From: Gammaproteobacteria bacterium LSUCC0112
Lineage (GTDB): Bacteria; Pseudomonadota; Gammaproteobacteria; Pseudomonadales; Pseudohongiellaceae
DNA length: 64,000 bases
Reading direction: 5' to 3'
Assembly (NCBI GenBank): GCA_004535785.1
Contig: SPIB01000001.1
Coordinates: forward strand, 771,141 to 835,140
Under the pieces are notes generated by a model, which worked only from the letters and a program-made list of their open reading frames with translations, made no database searches and had not been told where the DNA came from. Shown here piece after piece: positions 38,507-46,901 of this stretch (positions are counted from its first letter, which is position 1; every line of letters begins with the position of its first letter). The position numbers were made by a program, and so were the translations under genes.

Positions 38507-41422
38507 ATGATTGCTACAACCCTTTTCCGATTGAGCAAACGCTGGATGATGAGTCTCTTTCTCCTGGTCTCAGTTGTGCCGTTAGTGAGTGCGCCCGTGA
38601 CAGCTCAAGAGCAAGTGCTCGTGGACGCTGTCATGACCGAGGGCACGAATATGGCCGCGGCAATCTCCCCCGATGGCCGCACCATGATTCTGGCTTTGCA
38701 GGGCGTGCTCTGGTCACTGCCAGCGACCGGCGGTGATGCGCAGGCCCTGACACCCGCGGAGATGGATGCCCAGGAGCCGGTGTGGGCGCCAGACGGCTCA
38801 CGCATCGCCTTCTATGGTTTTGTAGGGGATACTTTCGCCATCTGGTCGATGAATCCCGACGGCAGCGATCTGACTCGCCTTGCCAACGGTGCTAGCGCCG
38901 ATGCGCGCTACCCAGCCTTTACGCCTGACAGTCGCCAGATTCTATACTCGAGCGACGAGGACGGCGGTTATGCCGTGTGGATGACAGACCGCACTAGCGG
39001 CGAGCGGCGGCCGCTGACCAATGCCACAGAGACTGGCTATCTACCCCCGACGACGCCCTATTTCGCCGGTGACGGCAATGCGATTTATCCAACACTCTCG
39101 CCCGATGGCAATAACCTCGCCTGGGTGATCGATGGCCCAGTCAATCGCTTGGTCGTGCGTGATCTGAATGCGCGGCAGGGTTTTCGCGAAGTCTATCGAG
39201 CGCCGCTACTTGCGGCGCCGCTGTGGTCGGCCGATGGTAATGCGCTGTACATCGTCGGCAGCGATGATCGGGAGACCTTTCTCGCCCATGTGCCGTTGGA
39301 TGGCATCGGTGCCAATCACTTGGTCAAAGGCGGCGACATCTTTCCCTTCCGCCCTAGCCTGGGCCCTGATGGCACGCTGTATTACACCGCCGACGGTCAA
39401 GTCAAAAGCCTGACGGCAGCTGGGAGCCCGGGTCGAACAGTCCCTTTCTCGGCCAAGGTCACTCTCGATCGCACCCCCTATGCACGGCGTAGCTACGATT
39501 TTCTCGATCAGACCCCCAAGAAGGCCTTGGGCATCATCGACCCTGTCTTGTCGCCGGATGCCAGTCAGGCCGCGTTTGCCGCGCTGGGGGACATCTGGCA
39601 TACCGATCTGGCGACAGGTGTCAGCACGCAACTGACCGACGACATCGCGATCGACATTTCACCGAACTGGTCTCCCGATGGGGAACGTATCGCCTGGGTG
39701 TCCGATCGTGGTGGCATCAGTAATGTGTGGGTGATGACGCTCAGTGACGGCAGTGTCATGCAGCTTAGTGATGTCGACAAGCCCGCTAGCGCGCCTGTTT
39801 GGTCTCCCGATGGCAGCAAGATTGCGTACCTGCAAGACGAGGGCAATAGCGTGTTCGTCTCGTCCGTTGTTAAGGTAATTGATCTTGCCAATGGCAGTGA
39901 GACGGTGATCTCGGAGCCGATGTTTGGGCCAAGCACACCGGCATGGTCCCCCGACGGCAGCAAGGTTGTTGTCACGCACCGGAACCCGGCCAATAGCCGC
40001 TTCCGCGAGGGTTTTAACGAACTCTATGTGTTGCCAGTAGACGGTAATGGTGAAAAGTTCTTCGTGGCACCCGTGCCGGGCAAGTCCCTTGGGCGGCGTC
40101 AGCATAATCGTCTTGCATGGTCGCCAAGTGGCGATTTGGTCTACCGGATAGATGGCGCGTTGTGGTCGGTGCCGATGAGCGCTGACGGCACGCTGGGGGA
40201 CGCAAGCCCAATTGCCAGCGCGGGTGAGAACCCTAGCTGGTCAGCCGATGGCAGCAAATTGATTTATATGGATGGCGCGGCCATCAAGTTATTCGACAAG
40301 GCGTCAGGCCAAACTCGCGACTTGGACATTCAGCCCGAGTGGGTGCAGGTGCGGCCGACTGAGTCCTTGACCATTCGCGCTGGGCGCATGTTCGATGGTG
40401 TGAATGATGGCACGACCTCGTCGGTGGACATCGTGATCCAGAATGGTGTAATCGTCGATATCCGCATGGCGGGGCTTAGTCAGACGGTTGGCATGTTCAT
40501 CGATGCCTCGGACAAATTCGTGATGCCTGGCCTGATCGAGAACCATACCCATCAGTCCATAAACCAAGGTGTCATGTTGGGTGAGCTCTATCTATGCAAC
40601 GCCATCACCACCGTGCGCGAGACCGGCGACGATCCCTATCACGCCGTCGAGCGCCGTGAGGCTGAGGCCTCGGGCCGTCGGCCCGGGCCGCGGGTCTTTA
40701 CCGCAGGCCCGCTGAACGAAGGTACTCGCATCTCCTATGGTGTCTCCGAGACGGTGGAGAGTGCAGAGCGCGTGGCGGATTCTATGCGTCTATCTACAGA
40801 GCTCAAGCTGGATATGTATAAGAGTTATGTGCGGCAAGATTACACGGCCCAGAGGCGTGTGATCGAACTGGCCCATGCCAGCGGCATCCCGGTGTCGTCC
40901 CATGAACTCTATCCTGCCGTCGCCAATGGCATCGATCAGATGGAGCACTTGGCGGCGACCAGCCGGCGCGGTTATAGCCTGAAGGAGAGCCGTCTCAATA
41001 TCGCCTATCAGGACGTGATCGAACTGATGACCAAGTCTCGCGTGATCATCACGCCGACGATGGCCTTGAGTGAGCGGAGCTCAGACCTCGATGCGCAGAA
41101 GGCCACCCTGTTAAAGATCGTCAATGGTGGCGGACGCATAGTAGCGGGAACGGACTCGCCGTTCGTGACCTTTGCAGATTCCCTGCATCGCGAATTGGAG
41201 ATTTATGTCGAAGCAGGGCTGAGCACGTCGCAGGCGCTACGTGCGGCCACTGGCGACGCGGCGGATGCACTCGGGGCCGGTAATCAGCTAGGCAAGATCG
41301 CGCCGGGCTATCTGGCGGACTTGGTGATACTCAACGGCAATGCCATCGACGATATCACGCAAGTACGCGCCATCAATACTGTCATTAAGAATGGGGCAGT
41401 GGCCTGCACCAATCCTCAATAA
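38507..41422 (+). CDS. Secreted amidohydrolase with N-terminal TolB-like beta-propeller
   Basis: 971 residues. Signal peptide (LSKRWMMSLFLLVSVVPLVSAPVTAQ), then a propeller of repeated blades each with the S-PDG core: AISPDGRTMIL, WAPDGSRIAF, LSPDGNNLAW, WSPDGERIAWVSD, WSPDGSKIAY and others (about residues 45-590). The C-terminal about 380 residues are an amidohydrolase domain with FVMPGLIENHTHQS (HxH metal site), SHELYPA (His), and GTDSPFVTF (catalytic Asp). These fusions are probably exported peptidases or dehydropeptidases; the substrate is not inferable. It begins after a GGAG at 38499-38502. Confidence 0.85.
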   Translation: MIATTLFRLSKRWMMSLFLLVSVVPLVSAPVTAQEQVLVDAVMTEGTNMAAAISPDGRTMILALQGVLWSLPATGGDAQALTPAEMDAQEPVWAPDGSRIAFYGFVGDTFAIWSMNPDGSDLTRLANGASADARYPAFTPDSRQILYSSDEDGGYAVWMTDRTSGERRPLTNATETGYLPPTTPYFAGDGNAIYPTLSPDGNNLAWVIDGPVNRLVVRDLNARQGFREVYRAPLLAAPLWSADGNALYIVGSDDRETFLAHVPLDGIGANHLVKGGDIFPFRPSLGPDGTLYYTADGQVKSLTAAGSPGRTVPFSAKVTLDRTPYARRSYDFLDQTPKKALGIIDPVLSPDASQAAFAALGDIWHTDLATGVSTQLTDDIAIDISPNWSPDGERIAWVSDRGGISNVWVMTLSDGSVMQLSDVDKPASAPVWSPDGSKIAYLQDEGNSVFVSSVVKVIDLANGSETVISEPMFGPSTPAWSPDGSKVVVTHRNPANSRFREGFNELYVLPVDGNGEKFFVAPVPGKSLGRRQHNRLAWSPSGDLVYRIDGALWSVPMSADGTLGDASPIASAGENPSWSADGSKLIYMDGAAIKLFDKASGQTRDLDIQPEWVQVRPTESLTIRAGRMFDGVNDGTTSSVDIVIQNGVIVDIRMAGLSQTVGMFIDASDKFVMPGLIENHTHQSINQGVMLGELYLCNAITTVRETGDDPYHAVERREAEASGRRPGPRVFTAGPLNEGTRISYGVSETVESAERVADSMRLSTELKLDMYKSYVRQDYTAQRRVIELAHASGIPVSSHELYPAVANGIDQMEHLAATSRRGYSLKESRLNIAYQDVIELMTKSRVIITPTMALSERSSDLDAQKATLLKIVNGGGRIVAGTDSPFVTFADSLHRELEIYVEAGLSTSQALRAATGDAADALGAGNQLGKIAPGYLADLVILNGNAIDDITQVRAINTVIKNGAVACTNPQ

Positions 41423-41784
41423 TTGGAAAACCGCGCGGGCCCGGGTAAGACTACCGGGCTCTGATCGCCCGCCCTCGAGATGCTGGAGACATCGCTTTTT
41501 CCCAAGACGAAAAAACACGCAATCGGAAATACCAAAAGTTTTAGACTGATACTAGATGCCGCCCTAGGTTGAATCAATTGCAAACTCTGACATGTACGTT
41601 CGAGAGCCGCCCAGTAACCCAATTTTGGGTTGCAGGTGCCGGATTCCGGGCATGGTGGGACAAGTCAGGAAGAAAGATGTTTGGACCCGATTTTGTTACC
41701 TTCATTGATGCGCAGATCCGTGGATTAGATTCGGCGCGAGCACGGCTGAGCTACTACAGCTGAGCCGTGACGCGCGGTGTCTTT
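41423..41784. other. Intergenic region with a possible short ORF
   Basis: A GC-rich inverted repeat (GCCCGG..CCGGGC, around 41440-41465) lies 20-40 bp past the amidohydrolase stop and may be its terminator; no T-run follows. A 64-codon ORF at 41569-41763 (plus strand) has no recognisable features and a poor ribosome-binding site, so I leave it as unconfirmed. Confidence 0.4.
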
Positions 41785-42630
41785 TTATGTCGCCACGCCA
41801 CCGCCAGGCTTTTTAAGCTCTCCCCTGAGCTCACTCACCTCACGCTGCAATTTTCGCATTTCCTCTAACAGCTGCAGCTCAGTTGCCTGCTTGATGTCAC
41901 GCTCGCCCTGATGCTCTTCGTCGTGCATGCTTTGCACAGCATTAACAATCACCGCAATAAACAGATTTAACATGGTAAAGGTGGCAATCAGAATAAAGGG
42001 TACAAAAAACGCCCACGCATAGGGGAATTCAGCCATCACTGGACGGGCAATACCCATAGACCAACTTTCCAGCGTCATAATCTGGAACAGGGTATACAGC
42101 GATGAGCCAAGGCTGCCAAACCATTCCGGAAAGGCCTTTCCAAATAACTTGGTTGCCATGACCGCGGCCACGTAATACAGCAGCGCCAGCACCATCGCGA
42201 TGGATAACATACCATTCAAAGACTTAACCAGAGCGCCAACTATTTTGCGCATGGAGGGTACAAAGCTGAGTACCCGCAGTACGCGCAACACCCTGAGCGC
42301 GCGCAATACTGTGAATGGCCCGCTGGCCGGCAACAACGCGATACTGACCACCATAAAATCAAGTACACTCCAGCCATCTTTGAAGAATGCCAAGCGGTGA
42401 GCAAACAGGCGCAAGGCTATTTCCACCACAAACACCATCAGAATCGCCCTATCCAATAGCAGAATAGCGCCACCGGCCGCTGCCATCACTCTCGGCACCG
42501 TTTCCAGCCCAAGGGTGACGGCATTGATCAGAATAAGCGCCAGCAACAGTTGCTGCACGCGGTTGTTGTCGACAAAGGCGGTAACGCGTTGCTGTAGCGA
42601 AGGCATGGAATTGGTTTGGTTACTACTCAT
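41785..42630 (-). CDS. Voltage-gated sodium channel, NavMs/NaChBac-like
   Basis: 281 residues from the ATG at 42630 (MSSNQTNSMPSL), with GAGGT upstream. It is one six-helix ion-channel subunit that should form a tetramer. The S4 sensor shows arginines every third residue (LRALRVLRVLRVLSF). The pore has the bacterial selectivity filter TLESWSMG, identical as I recall it to that of NavMs and NavAb, followed by ARPVMAEFPYAWAFFVPFI and the S6 helix. A C-terminal coiled coil (ATELQLLEEMRKLQREVSELRGEL) fits the tetramerising domain of this family. Likely linked to Na+-driven motility or pH homeostasis; that is inference. Confidence 0.9.
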   Translation of the reverse strand: MSSNQTNSMPSLQQRVTAFVDNNRVQQLLLALILINAVTLGLETVPRVMAAAGGAILLLDRAILMVFVVEIALRLFAHRLAFFKDGWSVLDFMVVSIALLPASGPFTVLRALRVLRVLRVLSFVPSMRKIVGALVKSLNGMLSIAMVLALLYYVAAVMATKLFGKAFPEWFGSLGSSLYTLFQIMTLESWSMGIARPVMAEFPYAWAFFVPFILIATFTMLNLFIAVIVNAVQSMHDEEHQGERDIKQATELQLLEEMRKLQREVSELRGELKKPGGGVAT

Positions 42631-42737
42631 GGGGCACCTCAACATGGATTGGGCGCCATTGTATTTCAGGCGTGTGCGACGTCAATGACAGGCAAGAACT
42701 AATTATTGGGGCTGGATGTCCGAGCTTCCCATCTGCC

Positions 42738-44114
42738 TCACCGCCCCGCACTTACCCCCAACATCGGCCCACGCATCATCGCCCCCACCGCCAGATCATA
42801 ATCCATCCTCTCCCCCTGCCAACGCGTCACCGCCGTGCGGGAGTCAATCACCAGACCAATGCCTTCGTGTTCTCTTTCAATCGCCAGTGTTTCAGTTGCA
42901 AAATCCTCAGCGGCCGTTGCAAATTGTGGAACCAACGCTGCGGGCATCGCGCCACCGGCCGGCGTTAAGAACTCGAATTGCTGGTTGCCATGTTTCACAA
43001 TCTCGTAACCGTCCTGATGCAGCAGCCGATGGTGATGTCTGCACAGCAGCACAAGATTGTCGAGCCGGGTCTCACCGCCGTCGCACCAGTGCTGCACGTG
43101 GTGCGCGTCCACGTAACGGGATTCGCAGCAGCCCGGAAAGCGGCAGCCGTGATCGCGAATCTGCAAGGCGCGGCGGATGGAGGGCGGAATGGCGCGGGTC
43201 TTGCGGCGGATATTCAGCACATTGCCGCTGGCATCTTCCAGCACCGGGACCAATGACGCGTCACAGCACAGGCGTCTGGCGGTGGCTGGCGACAGCGGCA
43301 GGTGATGAGCACCGCTCTCGATTGTGCAGTGTTGTTCATGGCCATGTTTACCGCCATGTTCACCGCCATGTTCGATATGAATCACCACCTGATATTTGTC
43401 GGCGGACGACAGGGGCTGCAAGCCTTCTTCCATCGTACACATCGCCTGTTCGGCCAAGGCCAGCAAGGCATCAACACGTTTCTGCGGGAACGTTTTTTCG
43501 GGGAGAATTGCAGTGTCGTTGTCCTGGTTAACAGGTGGATTCTGTGCAGTAAACATCGCGTCCATGGCTTTCATAAACACGGCGCCGTCTTCCGGTGTCA
43601 TGCGGCCGCGCAGCACCAGCATGCCGTCGTCGTCAAAGAAACAGGTGAGTTCACGCGCGTGGTGTCGACTCTGGTCACGACGGTCATCGGTCAGGCTTTC
43701 AGCGCGGCGAAATTTTCGTACCAATTGCTCGACATGTTGCGCGGTGCCATGCAGCGCCACTCGTAATAGCAACTGCTCATTTTCCTGCGTCGCGGAACGG
43801 GTCATGGCGCGCACTTTGGAGTAGCTGATTGTTCCGAAGCGGAAGGCCTCGTCTATTGCGGGCAGCGTCGACAAACTTTTCGCCACACGCACCTTTTCAC
43901 GCGCAGCACCCAGATCAATGCCGCAGTGGTAGTTGAGCCAGTGCGCTGGCGATTTGATGCCGTTGCCCGCCCACGAGTCCCGCTCAATGAGCGCAGCGAG
44001 CAGGGTCAGGAAGCGATGCTGAGCAGCGTTGATGTGCCCGGCGAGACGGGTAATTTCGCTGCTGAGCGCGGCGTTATCTGCAGGGATAAGCGTGAGGGAC
44101 GGCAGCTGTGACAT
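42738..44114 (-). CDS. DUF222/HNH endonuclease domain protein
   Basis: 458 residues from the ATG at 44114, with a strong AAGGAGGAAT site upstream; a longer ORF adds 10 residues. The N-terminal DUF222 helical region includes AAQHRFLTLLAALIERDSW and GTISYSKVRAMTR. The C-terminal HNH part reads HGCRFPGCCESRYVDAHHVQHWCDGGETRLDNLVLLCRHHHRLLHQDG, with paired Cys and His ligands. A His/Gly-rich repeat sits in the middle (HGGEHGGKHGHEQH), which may bind metal. Such proteins are common as multicopy or transposon-linked genes; the native function is not settled. Confidence 0.88.
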   Translation of the reverse strand: MSQLPSLTLIPADNAALSSEITRLAGHINAAQHRFLTLLAALIERDSWAGNGIKSPAHWLNYHCGIDLGAAREKVRVAKSLSTLPAIDEAFRFGTISYSKVRAMTRSATQENEQLLLRVALHGTAQHVEQLVRKFRRAESLTDDRRDQSRHHARELTCFFDDDGMLVLRGRMTPEDGAVFMKAMDAMFTAQNPPVNQDNDTAILPEKTFPQKRVDALLALAEQAMCTMEEGLQPLSSADKYQVVIHIEHGGEHGGKHGHEQHCTIESGAHHLPLSPATARRLCCDASLVPVLEDASGNVLNIRRKTRAIPPSIRRALQIRDHGCRFPGCCESRYVDAHHVQHWCDGGETRLDNLVLLCRHHHRLLHQDGYEIVKHGNQQFEFLTPAGGAMPAALVPQFATAAEDFATETLAIEREHEGIGLVIDSRTAVTRWQGERMDYDLAVGAMMRGPMLGVSAGR

Positions 44115-44454
44115 GGGACGATTCCTCCTTGGGAAGGCCGGCAATTAACGGGCCTAAGAAACTGTATATATATCCATATAATACGCCTATCTAAATGATT
44201 TAAATAGCAAATATTCATGCAGACTCAAAAAAGAACAATAATTCAAGATCACCAACAGGCTTGAATGTGTTCGCGTGGAACCGTGCAGAGGTCTTCATCC
44301 CACCTGGTGCCCCGATGACCACGAGTTGTACTCCCTCGATCGGGATGGGAGTATGATGGCCGCATCTCTTAGCGTTACCGGGGGCAGCGCTAGCGGGGAC
44401 AGCTTTAGCTGGGACAGCGCTCCCGGGGGCAGCGCTGACGTGGCGGGGAGAAAT
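44115..44454. other. Intergenic region with short repeat array before the CIA30 gene
   Basis: The left part is A+T rich (TATATATATCCATATAAT near 44165) and should hold the promoter of the HNH gene. The right part, 44380-44439, is a run of imperfect GGGxCAGC-type repeats. I see no gene. Confidence 0.45.
44380..44439. repeat. Short imperfect tandem repeats with inverted symmetry
   Basis: Four units of about 14-16 bp, each like GGG(A/G)CAGC(G/T)(C/T)T: GGGGCAGCGCTAGC, GGGGACAGCTTTAGCT, GGGACAGCGCTCCC, GGGGGCAGCGCTGAC. Each contains a small palindrome (AGCGCT or AGCTTTAGCT), so hairpins are possible just upstream of the CIA30 gene. It may be a decayed REP-type element. Confidence 0.5.
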
Positions 44455-45042
44455 ATGAAGTACAAATCAACAACAGCAACTGTTTCATCAGCGCTTGTTT
44501 TCTTGATGCTGTTAAGCATTCACGCAAAATCTCAGGACTCTGTCATGGATCGTCTAATGCTCAACAGATTTACGAGTGATGGCCCTTCGCTTCAATGGTA
44601 TGTCCAGAATGACAACGTCATGGGCGGTCGTAGTGAAGGAGGATTTATCATCCTCGACAGCGAGCTTGTTTTTTCTGGTACGACCAACACCAACGGAGGA
44701 GGATTCAGCTCCATTCGTACACAAAGGTTTTCCAAGGACTTGTCACAATATACGGGTATCAGGGTCAAGGTCAGGGCTGACGGCCGAAAGTATACCTGGT
44801 CAATCCAGACGGATGCTCGATGGCAGGGTCGACAAATCAGCTACTGGGCGGACTTTGAAACCAACCCTGATGAAGTCAGCGAGATTGACATACCATTCTC
44901 TGAATTTGCTCCGCAGTTTCGTGGATTAAAACTGGAGGGGCCAACGCTTGATGCCAGTAAGATCACTGAGTTTGCCCTTTACCAGTACGACAAGACCGAC
45001 GGGCCATTTACATTGCGGTTGATCAGCGTGGAGGCATATTAA
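44455..45042 (+). CDS. Exported CIA30-domain protein
   Basis: 195 residues from the ATG at 44455; the upstream 60-residue extension of the ORF is rejected because it reads through the GGGxCAGC repeats. A signal peptide (MKYKSTTATVSSALVFLMLLSIHAKSQ) precedes a CIA30 domain: LQWYVQNDNVMGGRSEGGF (the family's NDxVMGG), FSSIRTQRFSKDLSQYTGIRVKVRADGR, and the closing strands KITEFALYQYDKTDGPFTLRL. In mitochondria CIA30 aids complex I assembly; bacterial homologues are of unknown role. Being exported, this one is not a complex I factor in the cytosol. Ribosome-binding site GGGGAG. Confidence 0.8.
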   Translation: MKYKSTTATVSSALVFLMLLSIHAKSQDSVMDRLMLNRFTSDGPSLQWYVQNDNVMGGRSEGGFIILDSELVFSGTTNTNGGGFSSIRTQRFSKDLSQYTGIRVKVRADGRKYTWSIQTDARWQGRQISYWADFETNPDEVSEIDIPFSEFAPQFRGLKLEGPTLDASKITEFALYQYDKTDGPFTLRLISVEAY

Positions 45043-45054
45043 TCCTGAGCCGCA

Positions 45055-45108
45055 AGAGCGCTGGCTGCAAAGGCTTAAGTCGCAACAGAGCGCTGGCTGC
45101 CAAGGCTT
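45055..45108. repeat. Direct repeat, two copies of about 22 bp
   Basis: AGAGCGCTGGCTGCAAAGGC at 45055-45074 recurs as AGAGCGCTGGCTGCCAAGGC at 45087-45106, each preceded by CGCAA. The second copy ends at the stop of the acyl-CoA ligase gene. It lies in the convergent gap after the CIA30 gene and contains the same AGCGCT palindrome as the array at 44380. Confidence 0.6.
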
Positions 45109-46739
45109 TAGCTGCCCTGCGCATCGCCCAGCACGTGAGAATAGCGCCCGCGCAGCACCTTCTTGTCGATCTTGCCCGTTGCCGTCAACGGCACACTGGC
45201 GAAGATCACCTTGTCTGGCTTCCACCACTTCACGATGTGCGGCTCCAGAAAGGCCTGCACTGCGTCCTCGGTGAGCTCGACGCCGTCATGGCATTCGATC
45301 ACCAGCACTGGGCGCTCTTCCCATTTGGGGTGCGGCACGCCGATGACCGCGGCGATCTTGACGCCCGGGCAGCCAACCGCGAAGTTCTCCAGGTCGATGG
45401 ATGAAATCCATTCTCCGCCCGACTTGATCACATCCTTCTTGCGGTCTGTGATGCGCATAAAACCTGCCGCGTCGATGGTGGCGATGTCACCGGTGTCGAA
45501 CCAGCCGTCTTTGTTGGTCGCGTCGCTGTCCTTGCGGAAATAGCGGCGGATGGTCCACGGGCCTCGCACCAGCAGTGCGCCCGAGCTGTTGCCGTCCCAC
45601 GGTAAGTCACGGCCATCTTCGTCCACGATTTTAAGCTCGATGCCGAACTGCATGCGGCCCTGCCGCGTCCAGATCGCTTCGTCCATCGCCTCTTCGCCGG
45701 CCTCGGCCAGTTCCGGCGTTGGCGTCGCAATCACGCCCAACGGGCAGGTCTCGGTCATGCCCCAGATCTGCAGCACGCGAACGCCATACTTTTTCTTGAA
45801 GCCCTCTGCCATCGCGCGCGGCACCGCGGACCCGCCGATGACCACGCGTTGCAAGCTGCCTGGCGTCTCGCCAGTCTTTTCGAGATACGCCAGATACATA
45901 GTCCAGATGGTTGGCACGCCACCGGAGAACGTCACGCCCTCGCTGACGATCAGTTCCTGCAGGCTTGCGCCGTCCATCTTGTCACACGGGAACACCAGCT
46001 TGCAGCCGTTGATCGGTGCGGCAAATGGCAGACCCCACGCCGTGGCGTGATACAGCGAAGAGCAAGGCATCACCACATCGAAGGCATCAAACCCGAACGC
46101 GCTCGCCAGCCCCGACGCCATCGCGTGCAGCACCACCGCGCGATGCGAATACAGCACGCCCTTCGGATCGCCCGTGGTGCCCGATGTGTAACAAAGAAAT
46201 GCGCCCAGATTTTCCTCGACCACTGGCCAGGCAAAATCTGGGCTCTCCATGTTGAGCAAACCCTCATATCCTACCGCGCCAACCGTGCCGGGGGTGAGCC
46301 GCGCCTCGTCCGATAGCATCACATAGGTTTTGATGGTTTTTAGGTAGGGCGCGATGCGCTCGACCACGGCAAGGAAGTTCCGGTCGAACAGTAGCACCGA
46401 GCTTTCGGCGTGGTTGATGGTGTAGATAATCTGGTCGTCGTACAGCCGCGGGTTCGCTGTGTGCAGCACCGCGCCAATGCCCGGCACGGCATAAAACAGT
46501 TCGAAATGCCGGTGTGTGTTCCAGGCGAGACTGGAAACCCGGTCGCCTTGCGCGACGCCCAGCCGCTTCAGCGCGTTGGCAGCCTGCGCCGCCCGCTTGA
46601 GCGCGTCGGCATAGGTGTATCGCCACAGGGGTTCGTCCACGAGGCGCGTGACGATCTCGCGCCGCGCATGTGCGCTCGCCGCGAACTTCAATATATCAAT
46701 GATCTGCAGCGGCGGCGTCTGCATCAGGCCAGTGGTCAT
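45108..46739 (-). CDS. AMP-dependent fatty acyl-CoA synthetase (AlkK/FadD type)
   Basis: 543 residues. ANL-superfamily motifs are clear: CYTSGTTGDPKGVLYSHRA (P-loop-like A3), IWGMTETCPLGVI (A5), GWFDTGDIATIDAAGFMRITDRKKDVIKSGGEWIS (A7-A8 with the hinge), and PLTATGKIDKKVLR (A10 lysine) near the C-terminus. It activates a fatty acid to its CoA ester through an adenylate. Sequence flavour is closest to medium-chain AlkK-type ligases. AGGAG lies 8-10 bases before the ATG. No other beta-oxidation gene is nearby, so the substrate chain length is open. Confidence 0.88.
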   Translation of the reverse strand: MTTGLMQTPPLQIIDILKFAASAHARREIVTRLVDEPLWRYTYADALKRAAQAANALKRLGVAQGDRVSSLAWNTHRHFELFYAVPGIGAVLHTANPRLYDDQIIYTINHAESSVLLFDRNFLAVVERIAPYLKTIKTYVMLSDEARLTPGTVGAVGYEGLLNMESPDFAWPVVEENLGAFLCYTSGTTGDPKGVLYSHRAVVLHAMASGLASAFGFDAFDVVMPCSSLYHATAWGLPFAAPINGCKLVFPCDKMDGASLQELIVSEGVTFSGGVPTIWTMYLAYLEKTGETPGSLQRVVIGGSAVPRAMAEGFKKKYGVRVLQIWGMTETCPLGVIATPTPELAEAGEEAMDEAIWTRQGRMQFGIELKIVDEDGRDLPWDGNSSGALLVRGPWTIRRYFRKDSDATNKDGWFDTGDIATIDAAGFMRITDRKKDVIKSGGEWISSIDLENFAVGCPGVKIAAVIGVPHPKWEERPVLVIECHDGVELTEDAVQAFLEPHIVKWWKPDKVIFASVPLTATGKIDKKVLRGRYSHVLGDAQGS

Positions 46740-46814
46740 GCTCGCTCCTGCTTGCGGGTTCCAAGGCTTTCAGTATGCCAGCAATTAGCGGGCTTAAAAA
46801 CACGCGGCATTTTT

Positions 46815-46847
46815 ATGCACTGCAGGAATTCAATTCCTGTAGTGCAT
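46815..46847. repeat. Inverted repeat, 15-bp stem with 3-base loop
   Basis: ATGCACTGCAGGAAT pairs with ATTCCTGTAGTGCAT across TCA, one mismatch. It lies between the HD-GYP gene and the acyl-CoA ligase gene, both on the minus strand. No T-run follows on that strand, so it is not a standard terminator; it could be a processing hairpin or a protein-binding site. Confidence 0.55.
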
Positions 46848-46901
46848 CAATGTGGATACGCTGAATAGTCATTCGATCTTTTCTGCCTGATGGTCAGCGA
46901 C

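Noticed and set aside
43321-43400. Repeated GCCATGTT motifs as a regulatory array
   Set aside because: They are codons of the His/Gly-rich repeat inside the HNH gene on the other strand.
46815-46847. Rho-independent terminator of the HD-GYP gene
   Set aside because: Strong hairpin but no T-run on the relevant strand, so listed only as an inverted repeat.
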